From assembly GCF_016863035.1 (NCBI RefSeq), contig NZ_BOOC01000003.1, forward strand, positions 558,001-622,000: 64,000 nt of DNA. Direction: 5' to 3'. The position numbers were made by a program, and so were the translations under genes. This document shows, piece by piece, positions 51,005-59,740 of the stretch. Source of the stretch: Microbispora corallina. Lineage in GTDB: Bacteria > Actinomycetota > Actinomycetes > Streptosporangiales > Streptosporangiaceae. Positions within the stretch are counted from its first letter, which is position 1. The number at the start of each line of letters is the position of its first letter. The notes below the pieces were generated by a model that ran no database searches, was not told the DNA's origin, and saw nothing but the letters and a program-made list of their open reading frames with translations.

Positions 51005-52578
51005 CGACCTCACAGCAGGAATCGGCGCCCCCGCCCGCCGCCGGCGCGCTCGGGGCAGGCCGCGAGCCGGAAGGACCCGCGGAGGGCGCGGCGCGGGTAG
51101 CGGCGGGGCCGGTCGGTGCGCTCGGGGCAGGCCGCGAGCGGGAGAGACCCGCGGGGGATGCGGCGCCGGTCGCGGCGGTAGCGGCGGGGCCGGGCGGTCC
51201 GGCAGGGGCGGCGGGGTCCGGCGGCGCACGGATGCCGTGGGAGGAGCTGGTGTCCACCGCGCTGGTGGGCGCCGACAGGCGCGGGGTCGCGCCGGAGGAC
51301 CTGCTGGAGCAGGCCGCCGTGCAGACCGTGCGCATGCGGGCAGGCCGGCGGCCGCGTGGGGGCCGGCCGCCGGCGCCCGCGCCGGAGGAGACGCTGCCCG
51401 CGGTGTCGGCCCAGGCGGGCGACCGGCTGGCCCGCATGCTGGCGGGCGAGCAGGCCCGGCTGCTGCCGGAATGGCTGGAGGTCGCGGCCTCGCGTCGCGT
51501 CCGGGTCCCGGCACGGCTCATCCCCGGGCTGCTCGACCTCGGTGCCCGCGACCGGTCCGTCAGGTCCCATCTCGCGGCCGTGACCGGCGCCCGTGGCCGC
51601 TGGCTGGCCGGGCTCAACGATGCGTGGGCCTACCTGCTGGAGGAGGCGGCCCACGTGCCGCCCGCGGAGGTGTGGGAGTTCGGCACGAGCGGCGACCGCC
51701 GGGCGTTCCTGGCCGCGCTGCGCGAGCGGGACCCGGGCGCCGCCCGGGACCTGCTCGGACGCGGCTGGCCTGCCGAGACGCCGGAGGACCGCGCCGCGTT
51801 CGTGGCCATCCTCGCCTCCGGACTGACGATGGACGACGAGCCGTTCCTGGAGGCGGCGCTCGACGACCGCCGCCGGGAGGTGAGGCAGGCCGCGGCCGAC
51901 CTGCTCACCCGGCTGCCCGGCTCGCGTCTCGGACGGCGCATGTCCGAGCGGGCCGGCCGCCTCGTACGGCCGGAGGGGCGGGGCCTGCGCGCCGAGCCGC
52001 CGAAGGCGTGCGACAGCACGATGGAGCGCGACGGCGTCCGGGCCCGGCCGCCGGCGGGGATGGCGCAGCGCGGGTGGTGGCTCCAGCAGGTGGTGGCGCA
52101 CACCCCGCTGTCCTTCTGGAGGGCTCACGTCGGCCTCGCCCCCGGCGCCGTCGTCCGGCTCCCGCTCGGCGACTGGGCGCGCGAGGTCAGGATGGGCTGG
52201 ACCAGGGCGGCCATCCTCCAGCGCGACGCCGAGTGGGCCCGGGCCCTGTTCGAGGCCGAGCCGCTCACCGACCTGCTGGCCGTCCTGCCGCCCGAGGAGC
52301 AGTCGAACCGCGCGGCGGAGCTGGTGCGCGGGCAGCAGGTCGACGGCCAGATGATCATGATGTTGGGCGGCGTGGCGCGGCCCTGGGGGCCTCAGCTGAC
52401 GAAGGCCGTGCTGAAGAAGATCGTGGAGACGGCCGAGACGCAGCCGTGGAACGCCGGTGAGCTGATCAGGCTGGCCGGGGAGCGGCTCGACCCCGCTGTG
52501 CACGCCCGCGCCCACGAGGTCCCCGAGCTGGCCGCGATCCTGCGGTTCCGCTTCGACATGACGAAGGAGCTTTCGTGA
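51001..52578 (+). CDS. DUF5691 protein
   Basis: The 525-residue protein matches the DUF5691 layout: MPWEELVSTALVGADRRGVAPEDLLEQAAVQTVRMRAGRRP followed by helical repeats (RLIPGLLDLGARDRSVRSHLAAVTGARGRWL, TPEDRAAFVAILASGLTMDDEPFLEAALDDRR) and LLQQVVAHTPLSFWRAHVG. Its first 75 residues are low-complexity with a duplicated 24-residue unit (period 72 nt, starts 51046 and 51118). The function is unknown; the helical repeats suggest a scaffold. It overlaps the SWIM stop by 4 nt (ATGA). Confidence 0.8.
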   Translation: MTTSQQESAPPPAAGALGAGREPEGPAEGAARVAAGPVGALGAGRERERPAGDAAPVAAVAAGPGGPAGAAGSGGARMPWEELVSTALVGADRRGVAPEDLLEQAAVQTVRMRAGRRPRGGRPPAPAPEETLPAVSAQAGDRLARMLAGEQARLLPEWLEVAASRRVRVPARLIPGLLDLGARDRSVRSHLAAVTGARGRWLAGLNDAWAYLLEEAAHVPPAEVWEFGTSGDRRAFLAALRERDPGAARDLLGRGWPAETPEDRAAFVAILASGLTMDDEPFLEAALDDRRREVRQAAADLLTRLPGSRLGRRMSERAGRLVRPEGRGLRAEPPKACDSTMERDGVRARPPAGMAQRGWWLQQVVAHTPLSFWRAHVGLAPGAVVRLPLGDWAREVRMGWTRAAILQRDAEWARALFEAEPLTDLLAVLPPEEQSNRAAELVRGQQVDGQMIMMLGGVARPWGPQLTKAVLKKIVETAETQPWNAGELIRLAGERLDPAVHARAHEVPELAAILRFRFDMTKELS

Positions 52579-53642
52579 CCACCGTTCTGCGCCCGCACGC
52601 GGAAGACCAGTACGCGGACGAGCTGGCGATCCTGGCCAAGACCGACGACCGGCCGCGCCCTCCCGGCTGGCGCCTGTCGCCCTGGGCGGTGACCACGTAC
52701 GTCCTCGGCGACGGCGGCCAGATCACCCCCAAGTACATCGGCCCCCGGCGCATCGTCGAGGTGGCGGTGGCGACGCTCGCCACCGACCGGGCCCTGCTCC
52801 TGCTCGGCGTGCCGGGGACCGCCAAGACGTGGCTGTCGGAGCACCTCGCGGCGGCCGTCAGCGGCGACTCGACCCTCCTCGTCCAGGGCACGGCCGGCAC
52901 GGCGGAGGAGGCCGTCCGCTACGGGTGGAACTACGCCCGCCTCCTCGCGGAGGGCCCTTCCCGCGAGGCGCTGACCCCCAGCCCGGTGATGCGCGCCATG
53001 GCCGAGGGACGGCTGGCCCGGGTGGAGGAGCTGACCCGGATGCCGTCCGACGTGCAGGACGCGCTCATCACCGTGCTGTCGGAGAAGACGCTGCCGATTC
53101 CCGAACTGGGCGAGGAGGTCCAGGCGGCCAAGGGCTTCAATGTCATCGCGACGGCCAACGACCGCGACCGCGGCGTCAACGACCTGTCGAGCGCGCTGCG
53201 CCGGCGCTTCAACACCGTCGTCCTGCCGGTCCCGGCCAGCGCCGAGGAGGAGGTCGAGATCGTCGCCCGCCGGGTGGCCCAGCTCGGCCGGTCGCTCGAG
53301 CTTCCCGACGCCGTCGCGGGGCTGGAGGAGATCCGCCGGGTGGTGACCGTCTTCAGGGAGTTGCGCTCCGGCGTCACCGCCGACGGCCGGACCAAGGTCA
53401 AGTCGCCGAGCGGCACTCTCAGCACCGCCGAGGCGATCTCGGTGGTGACCAGCGGCGTCGTGCTCGCCACGCACTTCGGGGACGGCGTGCTGCGGCCGGC
53501 CGACGTCGCGGGCGGCATCCTGGGCGCCGTCGTGCAGGACCCGGTGTCCGACCGGGTGGTCTGGCAGGAGTACCTGGAGACCGTCGTCCGCGACCGGGAG
53601 GACTGGCGCGACTTCTACCGGGCCTGCCGCGATGCGAGCTGA
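52575..53642 (+). CDS. MoxR-type AAA+ ATPase (YehL-like)
   Basis: The 355-residue AAA+ protein has Walker A G78-V-P-G-T-A-K-T85, a Walker B/sensor region with LARVEELTRMPSDVQDALITVLSEK, sensor 1 ATANDRDRG, and an arginine finger/SRH ALRRRFNTV. MoxR ATPases act as chaperone-like remodellers that work with VWA-domain proteins, here encoded two genes downstream. It overlaps the DUF5691 stop (GTGA) and the DUF5682 start by 11 nt, so co-translation is strong. Confidence 0.9.
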   Translation: MTTVLRPHAEDQYADELAILAKTDDRPRPPGWRLSPWAVTTYVLGDGGQITPKYIGPRRIVEVAVATLATDRALLLLGVPGTAKTWLSEHLAAAVSGDSTLLVQGTAGTAEEAVRYGWNYARLLAEGPSREALTPSPVMRAMAEGRLARVEELTRMPSDVQDALITVLSEKTLPIPELGEEVQAAKGFNVIATANDRDRGVNDLSSALRRRFNTVVLPVPASAEEEVEIVARRVAQLGRSLELPDAVAGLEEIRRVVTVFRELRSGVTADGRTKVKSPSGTLSTAEAISVVTSGVVLATHFGDGVLRPADVAGGILGAVVQDPVSDRVVWQEYLETVVRDREDWRDFYRACRDAS

Positions 53643-56043
53643 CGCCGCCGTCCCCCACGGAACCGGCGCACCAGCTGGGACGGACTCGCCCGTGGAGACG
53701 CGGGCACCTGAGGGGACGGACTCACCCCCGGCGACGCTCGCGCCGGCCAGGACCGGCGTGCCGACCCTGGCCGCCGACGCCGCGGCCACTCCCATAGCCG
53801 CCGCCGTGACCACCCCCGCGGCCGGCGCCACCGCCACCGATGCCGTTGACGCGGAGGGTGGCGGACGGGTGCGGGGCGTCGCGGGGGCGAGGCGGGCGGG
53901 CGGCGAGGAGCCCGCGATCGCGGTCCTGGGCGTGCGCCACCACGGTCCGGGCTCGGCCCGGGCGGTCCGAGCGGAGCTCGAACGGCTGCGGCCGGACGTC
54001 GTGCTCATCGAGGGGCCGCCGGAGGCGGACGCCCTCGTGCCGCTGGCCGCCGACCCCGAGATGCGGCCGCCGGTAGCACTCCTCGCCCACGTGCCGGGAG
54101 ACCCGTCGAAGGCCGCCTTCTGGCCGTTCGCCGTCTTCTCCCCGGAATGGCAGGCGATCGCGTACGCGGTGGAGGCCGGGGTCGAGGTCCGCTTCTGCGA
54201 CCTGCCCGCCGCCCACACTCTGGCGCTCGACGCCGACCCCGTCCTCCGCGACCCCATCGGCGAGCTGGCGGAGGCCGCGGGGTACGACGACCCGGAGCGG
54301 TGGTGGGAGGACCTGGTCGAGCATCGGGGGGAGACCGGCACGCTCGACGTCGTCGCCGAGGCGATGACGGCCGTGCGCGAGGGTCACGTGGCGGACGGCA
54401 CCGAGGCGCTCCGGGAGGCGTACATGCGGTCCGTCCTGAGGAAGGCCGTGCGGGACGGCCACCGGAACATCGCCGTCGTCTGCGGCGCCTGGCACCTGCC
54501 GGCGCTCACCGAACTGCCGCCCGCCGCGCGGGACGAACGGCTGCTGCGCGGCCTGCCCAAGGTGAAGGTCGCGATGACCTGGGTGCCGTGGACGCACGGG
54601 AGGCTGGCCGCCGCCGGCGGCTACGGCGCGGGCGTCGCCTCCCCGGGCTGGTACGACCACCTGTTCGCCAGCCCGCGCCGCCCCATCGAGCGGTGGCTGA
54701 CCCGGGCCGCCCACGTCCTGCGGGAGGAGGGTCTGCCGGTCTCGTCCGCCCACGTCATCGAGGCGGTGCGGCTGGCTGTCAGCCTGGCCGCGCTGCGCGG
54801 CCGGCCGCTCGCCGGTCTCTCGGAGGTCACCGAGGCGGCCAGGGCCGTGCTGTGCGAGGGCGACGACCTGGCCGTGGAGCTGATCGGGCGCCGGATGGTG
54901 GTGGGCGAGCGGCTCGGGCACGTCCCCGACTCGACGCCGATGGTCCCGCTGCAGCGGCATCTCCGGGAGGAGCAGCGGCGGGTGCGGCTCAAGCCCGAGG
55001 CGCTGTCCCGCGAGCACGACCTCGACCTGCGCAAGCCCCTCGACCTCGAACGGAGCCGCCTGCTGCACCGCCTCGGCATGCTCGGCGTCCCGTGGGGGAC
55101 GACCCGGCAGGCGCGGGGCAAGGGCACGTTCCGGGAGTCGTGGACGCTGGAGTGGCGTCCCGAGTTCGACGTGGCGCTGATCGAGGCGGCCGCCTGGGGG
55201 ACCACGGTCGAGGGCGCGGCGTCGGCGCGCGCCCGCGACCTGTCGGCCTCGCCCCACCTGAACGAGCTCACCGCGCTGGTCGAGCGCTGCCTGCTCGCGC
55301 ACCTGCCCGACGCGCTGCCCCGGGTCCTGCGGGCCATCGAGGACAGGGCCGCGCTCGACAGCGAGGTGCGCCACCTGATGGCGGCGCTGCCCGCGCTCGT
55401 GCGGGCCCACCGGTACGGCGACGTTCGCGGCACCGAGGGGCTGGGCCCGATCGCCGAGTCGCTGCTCGCCCGGATCTGCGCGGGCCTGTCCCCGGCCCTG
55501 ACCGGGCTCGACGACGACTCGGCGCGGGAGATGCTCGCGCTGATCGACGGGGTCCACGGCGCCGTGGCGCTCATGGAGACCGACCGCTGGCTGCCGACCC
55601 TGGCGGGGATCGCGGGCCGGGCCGGCCTGCCGGGCCTCGTCGAAGGCCGCGTCGTGCGGATCCTGTTCGACGCCGGCGCGCTCCCGGAGGGCGACGACGT
55701 GGCCACGCGGATGGCGCGGGCGATGTCGCCGGGCAACCCGCCCGCGCGGGCGGCGTCCTGGATGGAGGGCTTCCTGTCGGGCGGGGGCCTGCTGCTCGTG
55801 CACGACGCCCGCCTGCTGGCCACGGTGGACGGGTGGCTCACCGGGCTCTCGCCGGAGGCGTTCGTCGACGTGCTGCCCCTGCTGCGGCGGACGTTCGGGG
55901 CCTTCGCACCGCCCGAAAGGCGCATGATCGGCGACCGCGTCCGGTCCGGCCCGGTCGCGCCCGACCCGGAGACCGCAGCGTACGACGACGACCTGGCTGC
56001 GGGCGCTGTGCGGACGGTCCTCGAGATCCTGGGGAAGGCATGA
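53632..56043 (+). CDS. DUF5682 protein with TIKI/TraB-like GX2H motifs (YehM-like)
   Basis: The 803-residue protein starts with about 85 low-complexity Ala/Thr/Pro residues. The conserved part has IAVLGVRHHGPGSARAV (G100-x-x-H103), PDVVLIEGPPEADAL (E127) and IAVVCGAWHLPAL (G285-x-x-H288). Two GX2H motifs plus this Glu are the hallmark of the TIKI/TraB/EreA metalloprotease-like superfamily; that placement is my inference. The rest is a helical body with YMRSVLRKAVRDG, PSRRPIERWL and a WTLEWRPEFDVALIEAAAWG block. It sits between MoxR ATPase and VWA genes. Confidence 0.82.
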   Translation: MRADAAVPHGTGAPAGTDSPVETRAPEGTDSPPATLAPARTGVPTLAADAAATPIAAAVTTPAAGATATDAVDAEGGGRVRGVAGARRAGGEEPAIAVLGVRHHGPGSARAVRAELERLRPDVVLIEGPPEADALVPLAADPEMRPPVALLAHVPGDPSKAAFWPFAVFSPEWQAIAYAVEAGVEVRFCDLPAAHTLALDADPVLRDPIGELAEAAGYDDPERWWEDLVEHRGETGTLDVVAEAMTAVREGHVADGTEALREAYMRSVLRKAVRDGHRNIAVVCGAWHLPALTELPPAARDERLLRGLPKVKVAMTWVPWTHGRLAAAGGYGAGVASPGWYDHLFASPRRPIERWLTRAAHVLREEGLPVSSAHVIEAVRLAVSLAALRGRPLAGLSEVTEAARAVLCEGDDLAVELIGRRMVVGERLGHVPDSTPMVPLQRHLREEQRRVRLKPEALSREHDLDLRKPLDLERSRLLHRLGMLGVPWGTTRQARGKGTFRESWTLEWRPEFDVALIEAAAWGTTVEGAASARARDLSASPHLNELTALVERCLLAHLPDALPRVLRAIEDRAALDSEVRHLMAALPALVRAHRYGDVRGTEGLGPIAESLLARICAGLSPALTGLDDDSAREMLALIDGVHGAVALMETDRWLPTLAGIAGRAGLPGLVEGRVVRILFDAGALPEGDDVATRMARAMSPGNPPARAASWMEGFLSGGGLLLVHDARLLATVDGWLTGLSPEAFVDVLPLLRRTFGAFAPPERRMIGDRVRSGPVAPDPETAAYDDDLAAGAVRTVLEILGKA

Positions 56044-56094
56044 CGACGGGCACGGGCGGACGCGCGTGGACAACGGCCGACGGAGGAGGGCGTG

Positions 56095-57234
56095 ATGGGC
56101 GAGCCGGAGCGTGACGAGCGGGCCCGGCGGTGGCGGCTGGTGCTCGGCGGCGCCGCCGCGGGCGGCCTGGAGGGGGCCGACGCGCGGATGGACGCGGCGC
56201 TCGCCGCCCTGTACGACGGCGGGGGCGAGCGCGGCGCCGGGCTCGGCGGGTCCGCCCCGAGGGTGGCCCGGTGGCTGGGGGACATCCGGGAGTTCTTCCC
56301 CTCGACCGTCGTCCAGGTCATGCAGCAGGACGCCATCGAACGGCTCGACCTGACCCGGCTGCTCCTCGAACCGGAGATGCTGGAGGCCGTCGAGCCCGAC
56401 GTCCACCTCGTGGGCACGCTCCTGTCGCTGAACCGCCTCATGCCCGAGCGCGCCCGCGAGTCCGCGCGGGCCGTGGTCCGCAGGGTCGTCGCCCAACTGG
56501 AGGCGCGGCTGGCCCGGCGCACCCGGGCGGCCGTGACGGGCGCGCTCGACCGGTCGGCCAGGACGCACCGGCCCCGGCGGGCGGCCGACATCGACTGGCA
56601 CCGCACGATCCGCGCCAACCTGAAGAACTACCTGCCCGATCGCGGCACGCTCGTCCCGTCCCGGCTCGTCGGCTACGGACGGCGCCGGCAGGCCGTGCAG
56701 CGGGAGGTGGTGCTCTGCGTCGACCAGAGCGGCTCGATGGCGGCCTCCGTCGTCTACTCGAGCGTGTTCGGGGCGGTGCTCGCGTCCATGCGCTCGCTGC
56801 GGACCTCGCTCGTCGTCTTCGACACGGCCGTCGTCGACCTCACCGAGCAGCTGACCGACCCGGTGGACGTCCTGTTCGGCACCCAGCTCGGCGGCGGGAC
56901 CGACATCAACCGGGCCATCGCGTACTGCCAGGGCCTGATCACCCGGCCGGCCGACACGATCTTCCTGCTCATCAGCGACCTGTACGAGGGGGGCGTGCGG
57001 GAGGAGATGCTGCGCCGGGTCGCGGCGATGACGGCGGCGGGCGTCCAGGTGATCGTGCTGCTGGCCCTGTCCGATGAAGGGACGCCGCAGTACGACCACG
57101 ACAACGCGGCGGCGCTGGCGGCCATGGGCGTCCCGGCGTTCGCCTGCACGCCGGACGCGTTCCCCGACCTGATGGCGGCGGCGATCGAACGGAGGTCCTA
57201 CGACCAAATTCCGATGGCCTCGCGCGGGTCCTGA
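56095..57234 (+). CDS. VWA-domain protein (YehP-like)
   Basis: The 379-residue protein ends in a von Willebrand factor A domain with an intact MIDAS: D210-x-S212-x-S214 in CVDQSGSM, T269 in GGGTDIN and D295 in LISDLYEGG. The N-terminal half is helical (PRVARWLGDIREFFPSTVVQVMQQDAIERLDLTRLLLEPEMLEAV). The MIDAS should bind metal and a partner's acidic residue, as in MoxR/VWA systems. The ATG has GGAGGAGGG 4-8 nt upstream. It ends the five-gene operon. Confidence 0.9.
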   Translation: MGEPERDERARRWRLVLGGAAAGGLEGADARMDAALAALYDGGGERGAGLGGSAPRVARWLGDIREFFPSTVVQVMQQDAIERLDLTRLLLEPEMLEAVEPDVHLVGTLLSLNRLMPERARESARAVVRRVVAQLEARLARRTRAAVTGALDRSARTHRPRRAADIDWHRTIRANLKNYLPDRGTLVPSRLVGYGRRRQAVQREVVLCVDQSGSMAASVVYSSVFGAVLASMRSLRTSLVVFDTAVVDLTEQLTDPVDVLFGTQLGGGTDINRAIAYCQGLITRPADTIFLLISDLYEGGVREEMLRRVAAMTAAGVQVIVLLALSDEGTPQYDHDNAAALAAMGVPAFACTPDAFPDLMAAAIERRSYDQIPMASRGS

Positions 57235-57238
57235 TCCG

Positions 57239-57244
57239 TAAGGT
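57239..57244 (+). promoter_or_regulatory. -10 box TAAGGT before the MFS gene
   Basis: TAAGGT begins 5 nt after the VWA stop and ends 7 nt before the MFS GTG, implying a separate leaderless transcript. Confidence 0.55.
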
Positions 57245-57251
57245 CCGAAAC

Positions 57252-58616
57252 GTGACTTCGGTAGTGACCGCTCCTCCGGTCTTCGCCAGCCGGTACCGCG
57301 CCATGAGCGTCGGCATCGTCGCCCTCGTCATGCTCGTCGCGTTCGAGTACCTGGCGGTGGCCACGGCCATGCCCCTCGTCGGCCGGGAGCTGCACGGATA
57401 CCACCTGTACGGCCTGGCCTTCAGCGGCGGCCTGGCGGCCAACGTGATCGCCACCGTCGTCGGCGGCCGCTGGAGCGACGCGCGAGGCCCGGCCTCGTCC
57501 CTGTGGACGGGTGTCGGCGGCTTCATCGCCGGGCTGGCCGTGTCCGGGCTCGCGCCGACGATGGAGGTGTTCCTGGCGGGCCGGTTCCTCCAGGGCCTCG
57601 GCGGCGGCCTGTTCAACGTCGCCCTGTACGTCCTGGTCGCCCAGGTGTACCCGGCGGCGATGCACCCGCGGGTGTTCTCGCTGCTGGCGGCCGCGTGGGT
57701 GCTGCCGTCCGTCGTCGGCCCGGCGATCACCGGGATCGTGGCCGAGCGGTGGACCTGGCGGCTGATCTTCCTCGGCGTCGCCGTCCTCGCCGCGCCGGCC
57801 GCCCTGGTCATGTGGCACGGCATGCCCTCGGGCGGGTCGCCGTCCCGGGAGGGCATGGGCAGGGCCTTCCTGCCCCGCCTCGCCTGGGGCGCGCTGGCCG
57901 CCGTCGGCGCCGCCCTGCTCCAGTACGGCAGCGGCACTCCGGCCACCGGGCTTCCCCTCGTGGTCACCGGGCTGGCCGTGCTGGCGCTGGCGCTGCCGAG
58001 GCTGCTGCCGGGCGGCGCGCTCCGGATCGCGCGCGGGCTGCCCGCCGTGGTGGCCCTGCGCGGCCTGGCGGCGGGGGCGTTCTTCGCCGCCGAGGTGTTC
58101 GTGCCGCTGACGCTCACCCAGCAGCGCGGCCTCACCACGGCGCAGTCGGGCCTCGCGCTCACCGGCGGCGCGATCGCCTGGTCGCTCGGCTCCTGGATCC
58201 AGGGGCGCCGCCCCGACGCCCGCGTGCTCACCCTGCGCCTCGGCACCGCCCTGATCGCGGCGGGCATCGCGGTCACCGCGACGACCGTGTTCCACCAGGT
58301 GCCGATCCTCGTGGCGTTCGGGGGATGGATGGTGGCCGGGCTCGGCATCGGGCTGGTCTTCCCCACGCTGTCGGTGCTGGTCCTGGAGCTGTCGGCCCCC
58401 GGCGAGGAGGGCAAGAACAGCGCCTCGCTGAGCATCGGCGAATCGGTGTTCTCCATCGTGGCGGTCGCGCTGACGGGCGCGCTGTTCGCCGCCTTCGGCG
58501 GCACCCCCGTGGTCTATCTGACCTGCTTCGGCCTCCTCGTCCTCATGGCCGTGACCGGCACGGTCGCCGCCGGGCGTTTTGAGCATCGCCGGGCACCGGG
58601 CACCATGGAGGTCTAG
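57252..58616 (+). CDS. MFS transporter
   Basis: The 454-residue protein has 12-14 membrane helices and MFS antiporter features. FEYLAVATAMPLVGREL is at the N-terminus, and motif C-like WVLPSVVGPAITGIVAERWTWRLIFL marks drug:H+ antiporters of the DHA group. It probably exports a small hydrophobic molecule. No regulator is adjacent. It follows the VWA operon but has its own -10 box, so it is likely not part of that system. Confidence 0.88.
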   Translation: MTSVVTAPPVFASRYRAMSVGIVALVMLVAFEYLAVATAMPLVGRELHGYHLYGLAFSGGLAANVIATVVGGRWSDARGPASSLWTGVGGFIAGLAVSGLAPTMEVFLAGRFLQGLGGGLFNVALYVLVAQVYPAAMHPRVFSLLAAAWVLPSVVGPAITGIVAERWTWRLIFLGVAVLAAPAALVMWHGMPSGGSPSREGMGRAFLPRLAWGALAAVGAALLQYGSGTPATGLPLVVTGLAVLALALPRLLPGGALRIARGLPAVVALRGLAAGAFFAAEVFVPLTLTQQRGLTTAQSGLALTGGAIAWSLGSWIQGRRPDARVLTLRLGTALIAAGIAVTATTVFHQVPILVAFGGWMVAGLGIGLVFPTLSVLVLELSAPGEEGKNSASLSIGESVFSIVAVALTGALFAAFGGTPVVYLTCFGLLVLMAVTGTVAAGRFEHRRAPGTMEV

Positions 58617-58632
58617 CCACAAGGGGGATCCA

Positions 58633-59628
58633 TTGCCGCGTGTCCGGGAGCTCGAGGTCTTCAGGATGACCCTGCCGTACGGCAGGCGTCCGGAGACCGT
58701 CCTGGTCAAGATCACTGACTACGGCGGCATGGTGGGCTGGGGCGAGGTCGTCGAGCCGGGACACGGGGAGCGGCTGGAGGGCGAGCTGCCCGCCCTGGTG
58801 GGCGTCGACTGGGAGCACCCGTCCGAGCTGGGGGCGATCCCCGGCGGCGCCGCGGGCGACATGGCCTGCTGGGACCTGTGGGGCCGGATGAACGGCGTCC
58901 CGCTCTCCCACGCCCTCGGCGGGACCCGCACGTCGCTGATCGCCACGGTCCGGCTGAGCGCCGACCGTTCGCTGGAGAGCATGGTCGCCCGGGTGAACCG
59001 GCATGTCTGCGCGGGGTACGGCCACGTCACGCTCGACGTGCACCCCGGGTGGGACGTCGAGCCGCTACGGGCCGTCCGGGCCGCCTATCCCGGCCTCGTC
59101 ATCGCCGTGGACGGGCGCGGCGCCTACACCGACATCGACCAGCTCGAGGCCCTGGACGCGTACGGCGTCGTGGCCATCGAGCGCCCGTTCAAGGACCTGC
59201 TGACCAGCGCCGACCTGCAGGACCGGGTCTCGGCCGCCGTCGCGGTGGAGGTCGGTACGGTCGGCGAGCTCGACGAGGCGGTCGGCCTCAAGGCGGGCCG
59301 CGCGCTGCTGCTGCGCCCGGCCGTGTTCGGCTCGCTGGGCGCGGTGCGCCGGGCCCACGACCGGGCCGTGGACGCGGGCTGGGACATCGTCTGCGCCGGA
59401 GGCCTCGGCGCGGGCCTGGCCAGGGCCGCCACGGTGGCCGTGGCGAGCCTGCCGGGGTGCACGCTGCCGAGCGACGTGGCCGAGCCGCCCCGCAGCGCAC
59501 AGGTCGTCCTCCCGCCCGTGGACGCCTCGGGGGGCGTGGTCGCCGTGCCGCTCACCCAGCCGGGCCTCGGCCACACGGTCGACGAGACGCGGGTGCGCCG
59601 CCTGGCCCGCGAGTCCTTCCGCGTCTGA
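58633..59628 (+). CDS. Enolase-superfamily protein without catalytic lysines
   Basis: The 331-residue protein matches N-acylamino acid racemase/o-succinylbenzoate synthase proteins along its length (HVTLDVHPGWDVEPLRAVRAAYPGLVIAVDGRGAYT; VAIERPFKDLL). However, the K-x-K acid/base pair is T133-x-D135, the second Lys is R228 and the third metal ligand is E206 (in VAVEVG) rather than Asp. Ligands D160 and E183 remain. It therefore looks like a non-catalytic relative; a changed chemistry is also possible. The TTG start has AAGGGGG 5 nt upstream. It is somewhat shorter than usual (about 370). Confidence 0.75.
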   Translation: MPRVRELEVFRMTLPYGRRPETVLVKITDYGGMVGWGEVVEPGHGERLEGELPALVGVDWEHPSELGAIPGGAAGDMACWDLWGRMNGVPLSHALGGTRTSLIATVRLSADRSLESMVARVNRHVCAGYGHVTLDVHPGWDVEPLRAVRAAYPGLVIAVDGRGAYTDIDQLEALDAYGVVAIERPFKDLLTSADLQDRVSAAVAVEVGTVGELDEAVGLKAGRALLLRPAVFGSLGAVRRAHDRAVDAGWDIVCAGGLGAGLARAATVAVASLPGCTLPSDVAEPPRSAQVVLPPVDASGGVVAVPLTQPGLGHTVDETRVRRLARESFRV

Positions 59629-59654
59629 CCCTCGACCGCGTCAAACGCGTCCCC

Positions 59655-59718
59655 CGAACCGTGCCCGACGCCCACGGGTCCCGTTCCGCGTCCGAAGCCC
59701 TCGAACCGTGCCCGACGC
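59655..59718. repeat. Direct repeat CGAACCGTGCCCGACGC, 47 nt apart
   Basis: The 17-mer starts at 59655 and again at 59702, between the enolase-like stop and the LCP gene. It is too short to call a mobile element; no gene is here. Confidence 0.45.
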
Positions 59719-59740
59719 GCGCCGGGCCTTGAGAGGCGTG

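Noticed and set aside
53722-57207. 1161-codon open frame on the minus strand opposite DUF5682 and VWA
   Set aside because: It is a high-GC antisense shadow, rich in Arg/Gly/Pro/His with no recognisable domain, while the plus strand holds clear VWA and GX2H motifs.
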